Below, piece after piece: positions 12,501 to 22,600 of a DNA stretch of 64,000 nucleotides. The translations under genes and the position numbers were made by a program. Source of the stretch: Pseudo-nitzschia pungens (lineage: Eukaryota; Bacillariophyta; Bacillariophyceae; Bacillariales; Bacillariaceae); the NCBI GenBank assembly GCA_037355855.1, contig CM074764.1, forward strand, positions 2,542,001-2,606,000, written 5' to 3'. Position 1 is the stretch's first letter; every line of letters begins with the position of its first letter. The notes under the pieces were generated by a model. That model saw only the letters and a program-made list of their open reading frames with translations. It was not told the origin of the DNA and did no database searches.

Positions 12501-12719
12501 TGAGGCAGAGGAAGAGGATGATCTGGTATCAAGAGTAGGAGAGGGAGTAGTAAGAGCAGAGGTGACACTAGAATGTCTTGGAGGGGTCTTTTGCACAAAT
12601 GGGCGCTTGTTAGACCGAGCCCCAGAGGCAGACCGAGCAGAAGAAGGAGGCGTGGAGGATCTTTTCTTCCGGGAAGCTGCTTGGGAGGTGGGCCACCCCT
12701 TAGTTGGAGGGGGAGGCAT
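9525..12719 (-). pseudogene. LINE-A ORF1, large protein of unknown fold (one nonsense codon)
   Basis: The frame starts at ATG 12719 (MPPPPTKGWPTSQAASRKKR) and runs to a TAG at 9525-9527. It is interrupted only by a TGA at 11295-11297, where LINE-C has CGA. The N-terminal third is Ser/Thr/Pro-rich with serine runs and GSQSS/GSQQQ-type repeats. The rest aligns closely with LINE-C ORF1. I see no RRM, coiled coil or CCHC knuckle of the kinds known in LINE ORF1 proteins. Upstream of the ATG the same frame stays open into the tandem array, so a longer N-terminus cannot be excluded, but LINE-C does not have it. Confidence 0.88.
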
Positions 12720-12729
12720 TGTACCAGAA

Positions 12730-15070
12730 GTGGAGCACTGAGGGCAGAGACACCAGCTGCGGGTGAGGGCAAAGGCCGGGGCAGGAGAAGCACCGGTTGA
12801 GATCAAAGCAACAACTGAAAAGCAGGCAATTGGGTGTTGGACCAACAGCAGACACGCCTCTTGGATGTGCAAGTGCCAGGTGATGACAAAGGCCGGGGCA
12901 GGAGAAGCACCGGTTGATGACAAAGGCCAGGGCAGGAGAAGCACCGATTGAGGGCAAACAACAGCTGAAAAGCAAACAATTGGGTGCTAGACCAACAGCA
13001 GACACGCCTCTTGGAAGTGCAAGTGCCAGGTGATGACAAAGGCCGGGGCAGGAGAAGCACCGGTTGAGGGCAAACAAAAGCTGAAAAGCAAGCAATTGGG
13101 TGCTGGACCAACAGCAGACCAGCCTCTTGGATGTGCAAGTGCCAGGTGATGACACAGGCCGGAGCAGGTGAAGCACCTGTTGAGGGCAAAGGCCGGGGCA
13201 GGAGGAGCACTGGTGGAGTGAAACTCAACAGCAGAAAACCTCCAGCGGAGTGGAGGAGCACCAACGGAAACGCCGCGCTCTTGGATGTGCAAGTGCCAGG
13301 TGATGACAAAGGCCGGGGCAGGAGAAGCACCGGGTGAGGGCAAAGGCCGGGGCAAGAGAAGCACCGGTTGAGAGCAAAGCAACAACTGAAAAGCAGGCAA
13401 TTGGGTGTTGGACCAACAGCAGACACGCCTCTTGGATGTGCAAGTGCCAGGTGATGACAAAGGCCGGAGCAGGTGAAGCACCGGTTGAGGGTAAAGGCCG
13501 GGGCAGGAGAAGCACCGGTGGAGGGCCAACCAACAACTGAAAAGCAGGCAATTGGGTGTTGGACCCACAGCAGACACGCCTCTTGGATGTGCAAGTGCCA
13601 GGTGATGACAAATGCCGGAGGAGGTGAAGCACCGGTTGAGGGCAAAGGCCGGGGCAGGAGAAGCACCGGTGGAGGGCAATCAACAGCAGAAAACCTCCAG
13701 TGGAGTGCAGGAGCAACAACTGGAACGCCGCGCTTGAAAGGAGAAGCACCGGTTGAGGGCAAAGGCCGGGAAAGGAGAAGCACCGGTTGAGATCAAAGCA
13801 ACAACGGAAAAGCAGGCAATTGGGTGTTGGACCAGCAGCAGACACGCCTCTTGGATGTGCAAGTGCCAGGTGATGACAAAGGCCGGAGCAGGTGAAGCAC
13901 CAGTTGAGGGCAAAGGCCGGGGCAGGAGAAGCACCGGTGGAGGGCCAACCAACAACTGAAAAGCAGGCAATTGGGTGTTGGACCCACAGCAGACACGCCT
14001 CTTGGATGTGCAAGTGCCAGGTGATGACAAAGGCCGGAGCAGGTGAAGCACCGGTTGAGGGTAAAGGCCGGGGCAGGAGAAGCACCGGTGGAGGGCAATC
14101 AACAGCAGAAAACCTCCAGTGGAGTGAGGGAGCACCAACTGAAACGCCGCGCTTGAATGGAGAAGTACCCGGTGTTGACAAAAGCCGGGGCAGGAGAGGC
14201 ACCGGTTGAAGACAAAGGCCGGGGCAGGAGAAGCACTGGGTGAGGGCAAAGCAACAACTGAAAAGCAGGCAATTGGGTGTTGGACCAACAGCAGACACGC
14301 CTCTTGGATGTGCAAGTGCCAGGTGATGACAAAGGCCGGAGCAGGTGAAGCACCGGTTGAGGGCAAAGGCCGGGGCAGGAGAAGCACCGGTGGAGGGCAA
14401 TCAACAGCAGAAAACCTCCAGTGGAGTGCAGGAGCAACAACTGGAACGCCGCGCTTGAAAGGAGAAGCACCGGTTGAGGGCAAAGGCCGGGAAAGGAGAA
14501 GCACCGGTTGAGATCAAAGCAACAACGGAAAAGCAGGCAATTGGGTGTTGGACCAGCAGCAGACACGCCTCTTGGATGTGCAAGTGCCAGGTGATGACAA
14601 AGGCCGGAGCAGGTGAAGCACCGGTTGAGGGCAAAGGCCGGGGCAGGAAAAGCACCGGTGGAGGGCAAATCAACAGCAGAAAACCTCCAGTGGAGTGCAG
14701 GAGCAACAACTGGAACGCCGCGCTTGAAAGGAGAAGCACCGGTTGAGGGCAAAGGCCGGGAAAGGAGAAGCACCGGTTGAGATCAAAGCAACAACTGAAA
14801 AGCAGGCAATTGGGTGTTGGACCAACAGCAGACACGCCTCTTGGAAGTGCAAGTGCCAGGTGATGAAAAAGGCCGGGGAAGGAGAAGCACCGGTTGAGGG
14901 CAAAGGCCGGGGCAGGAGAAGCACCAGTTGAGGGCAAACCAACAGCTGAAAAGCAACCCGTTGGGTGCTGGAGCAACAGCAGACACTGCTCTGGGATGTA
15001 AAAGTGCCAGGTGATGACAAAGGCCGGGGCAGGAGAAGCACCGGTTGAGGGCAAATCAACAAACTGAAAA
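12730..15070 (-). repeat. LINE-A 5' UTR tandem array
   Basis: About 2.3 kb of tandem units of roughly 150 bp lie just upstream of ORF1. Some alternate with a unit of about 118 bp to give 270-300 bp higher-order steps. Landmarks recur at about 12809, 12958, 13076, 13379, 13529, 13797, 13947, 14250, 14517, 14797 and 14940. On the LINE strand each unit reads like CCGGTGCTTCTCCTGCCCCGG followed by a CACCTGGCAC block. Low stop-codon density gives long open frames in more than one phase, but they overlap each other and change with copy number, so I read them as noncoding. The position is like the promoter monomers of mouse L1; that function is an inference. Confidence 0.85.
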
Positions 15071-15789
15071 GCACCAGTTGAGTGATAGGTTGTATGCTGG
15101 GAAACAGGATACAGCAGCAACAACAGGTCCAATGTTGGTCTGAACAAGGAAAAATTCCAGGGGAACCAAAAGAAAAGACTGGAGCACTACCAGAAGAGTC
15201 ACGCTCGAAACCCACAGAGGTGCTCTGGAGTTACAGAATTTAGAAACTCCAGTAGACCACTGCAAATCGTGTAGAAACAGACTGTAGAAACCAAACAGAC
15301 TGTAGAAAAAGACTGTAGAAACCAACCACCGACAACTGGCTTGTATCAAAGACCTGGTATTAGGGACACTGCTTGCGTGAAAACAGGGGCTTTAGTAGGA
15401 ACACTTAGGGACCGGGGGATATCAATGCCAGGGCACACTTAAAAGGCTCAGGAGGGAACTTGAAGTTCAAACTCGCGAGTACTTATAAGTGGAAACAGTA
15501 TCCAGGGGCAATTGTCTTGAAAACAGGGACCTTGAGCGAGACACTTAGGGACCAGGGAAACAGTGGAAACAGTATCCGGGGGCAATTGGCTTGAAAACAG
15601 GTACCTTGAGCGAGACACTTAGGGACCGGGGAAGCTGCTTGCTTGAAAACAGGGGCTTTAGTAGAAAAACCTAGGGACCAGGGAGAGGCTTGTGTCTTGA
15701 AAACAGTGTCGAACTTGAAGTTCAAGTTGGGGTTGCTTAATAGCGAAAACACTTAGGGATCAGGAAACTCGCCAACACTTAGGGACCAG
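15071..15789 (-). other. LINE-A 5' UTR, segment between array and Copia-2
   Basis: On the minus strand this matches the LINE-C 5' UTR (about 44040-44990) and the LINE-B 5' UTR (27655-28480). It is rich in the motif GTCCCTAAGTGT followed by CTTGAAAACAG-type blocks, repeated every 60-90 bp. A short local repeat of AGACTGTAGAAACC at about 15285-15330 is specific to this copy. No gene is present. Confidence 0.8.
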
Positions 15790-16058
15790 TATGAAGATAT
15801 TCAAGGTGGTGCTATGATCTGTGCTAGCAAGGCTCCTGTGTAGGAGAGTGTACTGAGGCTACAGGCAGCAGCCTCCAGTAACTGACTAACAGGTGCTGAG
15901 CTGAGTGCTAGGGCTGTGTGCTAATTGGTAGCATACAGGCTTAGCAACAGGCTTAGCAACAGGCTTAGCAACAGGCTTAGCAACAGGCTTAGCAACAGGC
16001 TTAGCAACAGACCTATCCTGGTTTAGTATGGATGCTAGCAGAATTACTAGGGTCGCCG

Positions 16059-16082
16059 CGTACGATTTGTACCAATCGTACG
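16059..16082 (+). promoter_or_regulatory. Perfect hairpin 1 in Copia LTR
   Basis: CGTACGATT (16059-16067) and AATCGTACG (16074-16082) form a perfect 9-bp stem with a 6-base loop. The same hairpin is in the 3' LTR and in the diverged Copia-1 LTR, so it has been kept. Function is unknown; it could act as an RNA structure or a dyad binding site. Confidence 0.7.
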
Positions 16083-16212
16083 TACCCCGAGTAAAGCACC
16101 TTTTTATGGTGTAGCTAAATGCTACAGGGTTAGGGTTGCTAAGGCTACGAGATACTGAAGATGCTACCTACCATGATACCAATGCTAAGATATGATGCTA
16201 CCGCCGGGGTCG

Positions 16213-16242
16213 GGTCATTGGTGTACAATATGTACCATGACC
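16213..16242 (+). promoter_or_regulatory. Inverted repeat 2 in Copia LTR
   Basis: GGTCAT (16213-16218) pairs with ATGACC (16237-16242). Inside it GGT pairs with ACC, leaving an AT-rich loop. Copia-1 keeps the outer stem while the loop bases differ (TATAATG against CAATAT). Conservation of the arms with a changing loop suggests the fold matters. Confidence 0.6.
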
Positions 16243-16426
16243 GCATACCCGGCCCAAACAGTTACCCAACGCGTTAGCAAGCAAGCAAGCACACGATTGA
16301 ATTAAGCGGAGCTTAATTAAGCTACGCTACTCCGCTACGCTACCCGTAGAATACAGTACCAGAGCTACAGAGCTCTGTTATTACACGAGTTAGCGAGTTA
16401 GCGAATCGATGTCACGATATGATACA

Positions 16427-16450
16427 GAGCTGAGCGCTTTGGCTCAGCTC
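16427..16450 (+). promoter_or_regulatory. Perfect hairpin 3 in Copia LTR
   Basis: GAGCTGAGC and GCTCAGCTC form a perfect 9-bp stem around the loop GCTTTG, followed by CCCTTTTATTCACTC. It is conserved in all three Copia LTRs in the window. A strong stem followed by T's could mark the R region or the transcript end, but nothing in the sequence proves this. Confidence 0.6.
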
Positions 16451-16734
16451 CCTTTTATTCACTCTTTCTTTTATGCTCTAAAATAAACACACCTATCATG
16501 CCCTCCTTTCGATCGATTCCGATGTACCTCTAGGGAAGTGCTTTGTATTGCTTGAGCGTATGCAATAGACCTTGAACAGTCCACTGTAGACTCACGATTT
16601 GCCAGGACTTTATGTATTATCGTTGTTAAGGCTTTTGCCCTATTTTAGTACACAGTACAAGATGTTCATCTACAAGCCGACTAAGTTCTACGATTAAGTT
16701 TCCCGAAGACCGCTGACGAGCGGATATCAACACA

Positions 16735-17609
16735 GTTTATCAGACCCACCGCTCGACCCACTACGAACCGGGACGCCGGCTAGAGCGCGTGACGAAACCC
16801 AGCTGGCTGATCACCACTGGCATCCATGCCTACACTTGGATGTAAAACCTCAGCTTATTGGACCTACAGCTGACATCGCGAGATCCCTGATGTTAATGGG
16901 GAGCCCTTCCCCAGCATACGCGCAATACGACTGGAATCCGCACATCCACCTCTGCGGACCTATTGGTATTCAAATCCAGTAGCTGAGCGTCATGGTGGCT
17001 CCATGGAGGCTCAGTCCGGTGGGGAAGGAGCAGGACGTGGAGAAAGCAACGTCCATGATTCCCTGTTATTTTACAGGATTCAAGGGGGACGCTTGCTTAC
17101 TACGGATGGAACCACACTGGAAAAAGAATTTTCGTGGAAGACAGACCACCACGTACTTCCCAGTGAAGACAGTGCCCATCAGACCAAGGACATGACGTCA
17201 GGCCCATCCGAAACAACGAGGCGCAGACAACCTCGAACCTGCTATACCATCGGTTTTGATTTTAGCCAAGGGAATTTGGAATCAGACAAGCCAAGGACCC
17301 TGAGATCTGTCATATCTCAGAATCAAATCGATTGGTCCAGAGCAGAGCAGAAAGACCAGATAGAATTCTTCTCTTTTGGTAACCAACCATCCAACCATCG
17401 AATCGGAACCATCGATGTGGATAGATGTCAACACGGAAAATGTTGACACCAATGCTGACGTGATACGATACGTGATACCTTTTTTTCTTTCGGAATTGTC
17501 GAATACGGAACAATCAACGCGATCGACAACTTGGATGGAGACAGTTCCCCACCACAAAAGAATTTGGTTTAGAAACTGAAGCAAATTAGGTAATCAAAGC
17601 AAGACAACC
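16735..17609 (+). other. Copia-2 leader between 5' LTR and gag
   Basis: This 875-bp leader has no recognisable domain. The region where a primer binding site should lie reads GTTTATCAGACCCACCGCTC; I could not match it to a tRNA 3' end. An open frame of 147 codons (17003-17446, MEAQSGGEGAGRGESN...) is present. It has no family I recognise and may be chance or an upstream ORF. It is the only leader of this family in the window, so conservation cannot be tested here. Confidence 0.7.
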
Positions 17610-19625
17610 ATGGCCAAGCAAACCAGAAGACAACTCGCTGCAGCCGCCGCCGGAGCCGGCGCTGCTGGAAACGTCCCTGAAGCTGGAGGCGACGCTGTCC
17701 CCGGAGGTGGCGCCGCCCCTGGAGATGGTGGTGGAGCTGCCCCCGGAGCCGGAGCCGGAGTCGACGCTCCCCCACCTGGAGATGTCCCTGGAATCGGCGT
17801 TCCCCCTGTCGGAGCGCCTGGAGCCGGTATTCCCCCTGGAGCCGGTGTTCCCCCTGTCGGAGCGCCTGGAGTCCCTCCCCTTGCCCCTGCTGGAGCCTCC
17901 AGAGTCCAACAGGAACCAAACCTTGACATCCAACCTCGATCTGAGATGATCCTGCTTGCTGCTATCCAAGAACTGAGAGCAATGCGCAGCGAGAATGCAG
18001 CCCGGATTGCTGCTGACGCTGCTGCTGCCGCCGCTCGCGAGGATGCAGCCCGAACTGCTGCTGCTGCTGCTGCTGCTGCCACCGCCGCTCGTGCTCCTGC
18101 TCCTGCTCCTGTCGCCGCCCCTACAGGAGCTAATCCTGCAATCCTCCAAGCCCATGCCACAGCCCAAGCTAATGGTGGGATCTCTGGATACAAGAATGGA
18201 GCAAAGCTCAGTTCAAGGGAGTTAGATCTCCACAAGATCCTCTCTGGCTTCAGTAACAGTGATACGGCGGATGAACTATTCCGAAATGGTCTCAACAGCA
18301 TCGAGTCCATTCAGCAGCTCTCTGCCAAGGAACTCCCCAAGTACCTCCGTGACTTCAATGGGGGTCGTCATCCGATGTGCCCCTATCATGAACGAGTATT
18401 CATCGGACTATCCTTCCGCCAATCCTTCCAGCTTCTTTCAGAGTGGATCCACTACCAACCTCTCATTGGTATCAAGCCTACTGCCCATACTTGGCTTAGT
18501 GATCCCCTTGCAGCTGACCGAACGCGCCAGCGCCTGCATGAAATGCAGACCGCCGACAAGGAGGCCGTCTCAGCGTCCATTACTCCGCTGAAGCTCACCA
18601 ACCTTGACAACTTCCGTCAATGGGAAGAAAGTTTCCGTCAGTTCCTCCGCTTCCAGTACAATGAACGAGGGTTCCCCCTATCATACGTCATCCGTCCGAA
18701 GGAGCAAGAGACGGTGACTGCAGCAGAGAGATCCGCCACTGTTGGGAAGGACGGAACTTTTTCCAACTGGATGGATTACAATGTCCGATGCGCCACGCTT
18801 GAAGGCCCGCAATTTGTCACTGACAACCACGACGTCTGGGTGCTGCTCTGCAACGCAGTTCGTGATGGCCCTGCTTGGGCCTACACTCGAAGATACAAAG
18901 ACGCGAAGAATCCAACTGGGAACGCCCGAGCCGCTTTCCTACATCTCTACGAGAACGCCTTCTCCGCAACCAACGTCGCGGCTATCCTTGACAAGGTCCG
19001 TACCGGTATGTACACCTCCCGCTATACAGGTGATTCCCGCACCTACGACTTTGAGAAGCACTGCAGAACTTGGTTGAATTTCCATACTACGCTCTCCAAC
19101 CACAACAAGTTGCACGACGAAGAGGACTTCACCATGCGTTTCATCCACAGCATCCAAGACGATCGGTTTGAGAACCCCAAGATCCAGATCTTTGACACCG
19201 ACAAGTACACCAAGGACTTCAACGAGTGCGTCTCGTACCTCAAGAGGTGCCTTGGCATACGCAAGATGGGTGCGGTTGCAACCAAACGAGCGCGAAGTAT
19301 CTCCTCTGTCCACCAAGGTGGTGGTGGCAACCAAGGAAGCAACAAGGGTGGTTCGTACAGCGGCAAGATTGAGGACAAGCAGTATCCCTATGAAGTCTAC
19401 AAGACCTTCTCCAAGGAACAACGAAAGCAGTTGTATGACCTCCGCCAGCAGAAGAAAGCACGAACTATTCAGTCCACTAGTTCTACCACGTCTGCTGCCT
19501 CCGCGAACGCGACCGCGAACGCGAACGCGACCCAAGGCGCAGGGAACAGTTTTGGGCCCAAGGGGCGTAAGAAGGGCAAGAAGAAGGGCAACGGCTCGAA
19601 CCAAGGACAGACCCCCAAGAACTGA
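17610..19625 (+). CDS. gag: Copia-2 gag
   Basis: This 671-aa protein starts at ATG 17610 in a good context (CAACCATGGCC) and ends at TGA 19623-19625. Residues 1 to about 110 are Ala/Gly/Pro-rich with repeats such as GVPPVGAPG. A second Ala-rich block with charged helix-like sequence follows, then a gag-like central region (about 200-560). The C-terminus is basic (GPKGRKKGKKKGNG). No CCHC zinc knuckle is visible, so RNA binding may rest on the basic tail. It should form the particle that packages element RNA. The frame continues without another stop directly into pol, so the TGA is the only barrier between them. Confidence 0.88.
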   Translation: MAKQTRRQLAAAAAGAGAAGNVPEAGGDAVPGGGAAPGDGGGAAPGAGAGVDAPPPGDVPGIGVPPVGAPGAGIPPGAGVPPVGAPGVPPLAPAGASRVQQEPNLDIQPRSEMILLAAIQELRAMRSENAARIAADAAAAAAREDAARTAAAAAAAATAARAPAPAPVAAPTGANPAILQAHATAQANGGISGYKNGAKLSSRELDLHKILSGFSNSDTADELFRNGLNSIESIQQLSAKELPKYLRDFNGGRHPMCPYHERVFIGLSFRQSFQLLSEWIHYQPLIGIKPTAHTWLSDPLAADRTRQRLHEMQTADKEAVSASITPLKLTNLDNFRQWEESFRQFLRFQYNERGFPLSYVIRPKEQETVTAAERSATVGKDGTFSNWMDYNVRCATLEGPQFVTDNHDVWVLLCNAVRDGPAWAYTRRYKDAKNPTGNARAAFLHLYENAFSATNVAAILDKVRTGMYTSRYTGDSRTYDFEKHCRTWLNFHTTLSNHNKLHDEEDFTMRFIHSIQDDRFENPKIQIFDTDKYTKDFNECVSYLKRCLGIRKMGAVATKRARSISSVHQGGGGNQGSNKGGSYSGKIEDKQYPYEVYKTFSKEQRKQLYDLRQQKKARTIQSTSSTTSAASANATANANATQGAGNSFGPKGRKKGKKKGNGSNQGQTPKN

Positions 19626-19665
19626 CACGACGGCCGGTGCCCGAAATTAAGTAAGGTTGGCCGGC
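19623..19665 (+). promoter_or_regulatory. In-frame gag-pol UGA with downstream stem
   Basis: gag and pol are in the same frame. After TGA (19623-19625) the 17 codons up to the first pol ATG (19677) contain no stop. The stop context is UGA-C, known as the leakiest tetranucleotide in many eukaryotes. GCCGG (19633-19637) can pair with CCGGC (19661-19665), extended by one G-U pair, starting about six bases after the stop. Downstream stems stimulate readthrough in several retroviruses. Readthrough here is an inference; reinitiation at 19677 is the alternative. Confidence 0.6.
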
Positions 19666-19676
19666 TATTGTACCAG

Positions 19677-22600
19677 ATGGATCTGCCGCGCGCGCGCCCG
19701 AGTCCTGAGGGACAGTGCGAGCTGGACAGCCACGCTGATACGACCGCCGCCGGTTCCAATATGATCTTGCTTGAAGACCAAGTCGTCAGCCACGTCGATG
19801 TTCATCCTTTTTCGCCTGAGCTCGAGCCTATCAAGAACATTCCTATTGGGACCTGTGTTACGGCCTACACAGATACCAACGGGAAAGTTTGGTTGATTTA
19901 CTTCCACGAAGCCCTGTATTTTGGCGACAAACTGTCCCACAGCTTGATTTGTCCGAATCAGATACGGGATTGCCATCCCAATCGTGTCAGTGAAGCGCCC
20001 CGTCAGTATGATGAACAGTCCAGTCACTCCATCCATATTGACAATACCGATCCTGAAGATCCCCATGCGGGACACACCCTCGACATCAAGCTCTTGCTTG
20101 ATGGGGTCGTGTCCTATTTCCCTTCCCGCAAGCCAACCAAGCATGAAATGGCTACATGCGATCATGTCGTTGCTACCCGAGACTTCCCTTGGGACCCGAA
20201 GAGCAAGAAGTTCGAGCAAGCCGAAGAAGCCATCGACGGATCCCATCCGTTGAATCCGACGTTGTCTGTCCTTCGCGCGGGGACGCCCCATGCGTCCGCG
20301 CCGACCACGAAGCAGTCCAAGAGGTCCAAGACGAACAAGCGCAAGTTGGAGCCCGTCGAAACACGGTCCAACTTCAGTCCCCATTTGTACGACGATCCTC
20401 TTCGGAGCGACGAGCTGATCCTGCCACAGCATGATTGCTATGAGAAGTACAAGCTGCGGAGCCTTCAGCAACTCTGTACCCGCCGTGATCTGACCCCATG
20501 TGCGATCGCATCCGACTCGCGTCTGGATGCGCGGCTATCTTCTTTTTTTCATTCGGGCGATTCATTGAAGACTTGCGGGGACGATGATGTAGACGAGGAC
20601 GCAGCAGTACCAAGTCTTACAATCAATGCCCTGCATACGCCGTTGTACGAGCGCGCCTACACCGACGGCCGTGAGCGCTTCGAATTGGATCCCCGTTGCA
20701 GGGATTCTCGCGTCTGCTTGTCGTCCGTCTACAAGCATGTACGATGGGACGACGATGAGGTCGAACCAGTCGACCCAGAGCTCGACACTATCGCCAGACG
20801 AGCCAAGTGGGGTCCGACGATTGACACCGAACGATACTGCAAGATCGACTCCGACCGTCTGTCCAAGATTTGGGATGTATCTCCGAGAAAGGCTGCGGAT
20901 ACTCTTCGAGTCACGACCCAGAAAGGCTTCCGCAACCCTATGCATCCCCTTGTCCGCCGATTGCCAACGCAGAGCTTCAGAAACAAGCGCATCGCGGCTG
21001 GCAAATGGTACACCGACACCTGGATGGCAAAGGTCCCGAGCATCATGCGACAAGATTCAGCTGCCCAAGTTTTCAGTAATGGTAAGGGCTACGACGAGTT
21101 CATACCTATACAGGGCAAGAAGCAAGCGTATGAAGGCCTGAAGATTTTCATCCACGACGTCGGTATCCCTGAGCATTTGATATCTGATGGCGCTCGAGAG
21201 CAAGGCGCCCCTGGTACTTACAAGACTCCATGGAATAAGGTCATCAGCAAAAACCATATCCACCAGACTTTCATCCAGCCAAGATGTCCCTTCCAGAATC
21301 GCGCGGAGCTCAGCATCGGCCATATCAGCAGAAGTATACGTAAGAAGACGGCCCGGAAGCGATCCCCCAAGCGCCTTTGGGCTTTCTGCGGAGAGCTCGT
21401 TGCTGCCATTCGACAGCGCACGGCTTCCAGTGATCCTACGATGATGGGTCGAACGCCGTTCGAAATTGTACATGGGTACATGCCTGACATATCTCTGTAC
21501 CAAGCCCATGAATGGTATGATTTCGTCTATTGGGTTGACCTCTCTGATGGGACCGAGAAGCTGGGACGATGGCTTGGCCCGTGCGGTGACCGATTCGGAG
21601 GCGGAGACTGCCACTGGATCCTGAACGAGGCGGCCATGCCGATAAGCACTAACACAGTCCGTGCTGTTACTGAAGAAGAATGGCGCTCCCATGACGTCAA
21701 GCGCTATATGGACTCATTTGACCAAGCAGTGGAATCCAAGATCGGGGACAAGGTTGAGGATAACGACGCTAAGTTCCAAGCTACGTACCCTGATCCCCCT
21801 GCTGAGTTATTTGAGGGTCACCAAGAACGATGGGAGCTCGCCGAGCCTGAAGCCTCTATTCCAGATATTGACGATCTCATACCTGATGGGGATGACTATG
21901 ATGAGTACATTGGTAATAATGTCATGATCCAGAAGGGCGACGAACGACTACGGTGTGTCGTGAAGAATCGTTCTGCTGATCTTAATGGCAATCCGATTGG
22001 CAAGAGGAATGATAACCCTATCCTTGATACCAGAATGTATGATCTGCAGTTTCCAGATGGTTCCGTCGAGCAGTACACCGCCAATATCGTTGCTGAGAGC
22101 ATGTACAGCGAGATCGATGACGACGGACGAATGTTCTCTCTACTGGACGAGATTATCGATCACGAAAAGGACGGATCTGCCGTTAGGAAGCAAGATGCGA
22201 CGATCACCAACAAGTATGGTCGCAAAGTCCCAAGGCCTACAACGAAGGGATGGCGATTGCTCGTCAGTTGGAAAGACGGAACCGAATCCTGGTGTAAGTT
22301 GAGCGATCTGAAAGAGTCCTTTCCTGTGCAGACCGCAGAGTACGCCGTATCCGCCAAGATCTCGGATCAGCCAGCATTCCGATGGTGGATTCACCATGTA
22401 CTACGAAGGAAGAAGCGAATCCTCAAGGCTACCAAGCGAAACAAGTACTGGGATAGGACGCACAAGTTTGGAGTGGAGCTACCACATTCTATCCCTGAAG
22501 CCCTTGCCATCGACCGAAAGACGGGAACGGACTATTGGGAGAAGGCGATTGCGAAGGAGATGAGAAACAACGAGATGGCGTTCGAGTTTGACTCCAGCTA

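Larger units (their letters stand above)
15790..16734 (+). repeat. Copia-2 5' LTR
   Basis: This 945-bp direct repeat pairs with 24811-25755. It contains six copies of the 12-bp unit CAGGCTTAGCAA (15936-16007), three strong inverted repeats (16059-16082, 16213-16242, 16427-16450) and a T-rich stretch after the last one. The ends TATGAAG and CAACACA are not a plain TG...CA pair, so the true edge may be off by one or two bases. No TGG primer binding site follows directly; the sequence after the LTR is GTTTATCAGACCC. Confidence 0.93.

Noticed and set aside
12803..14504. Long open frames through the tandem arrays (for example 13225-14400 and 12803-13783, minus; 28308-29495, plus)
   Set aside because: Several overlap in different phases, follow the repeat units, change with copy number and are absent in the intact LINE-C; they reflect low stop density in pyrimidine-rich repeats.
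12730..15070. Regularly spaced repeats that might suggest a CRISPR array
   Set aside because: Units are about 150 bp, contiguous, imperfect and lie in a LINE 5' UTR of a eukaryote; there are no short repeats with unique spacers and no cas genes.
17594..18310. Antisense frames over Copia gag (238 and 193 codons)
   Set aside because: They mirror the GC-rich Ala/Gly/Pro part of gag, with no independent evidence of coding.
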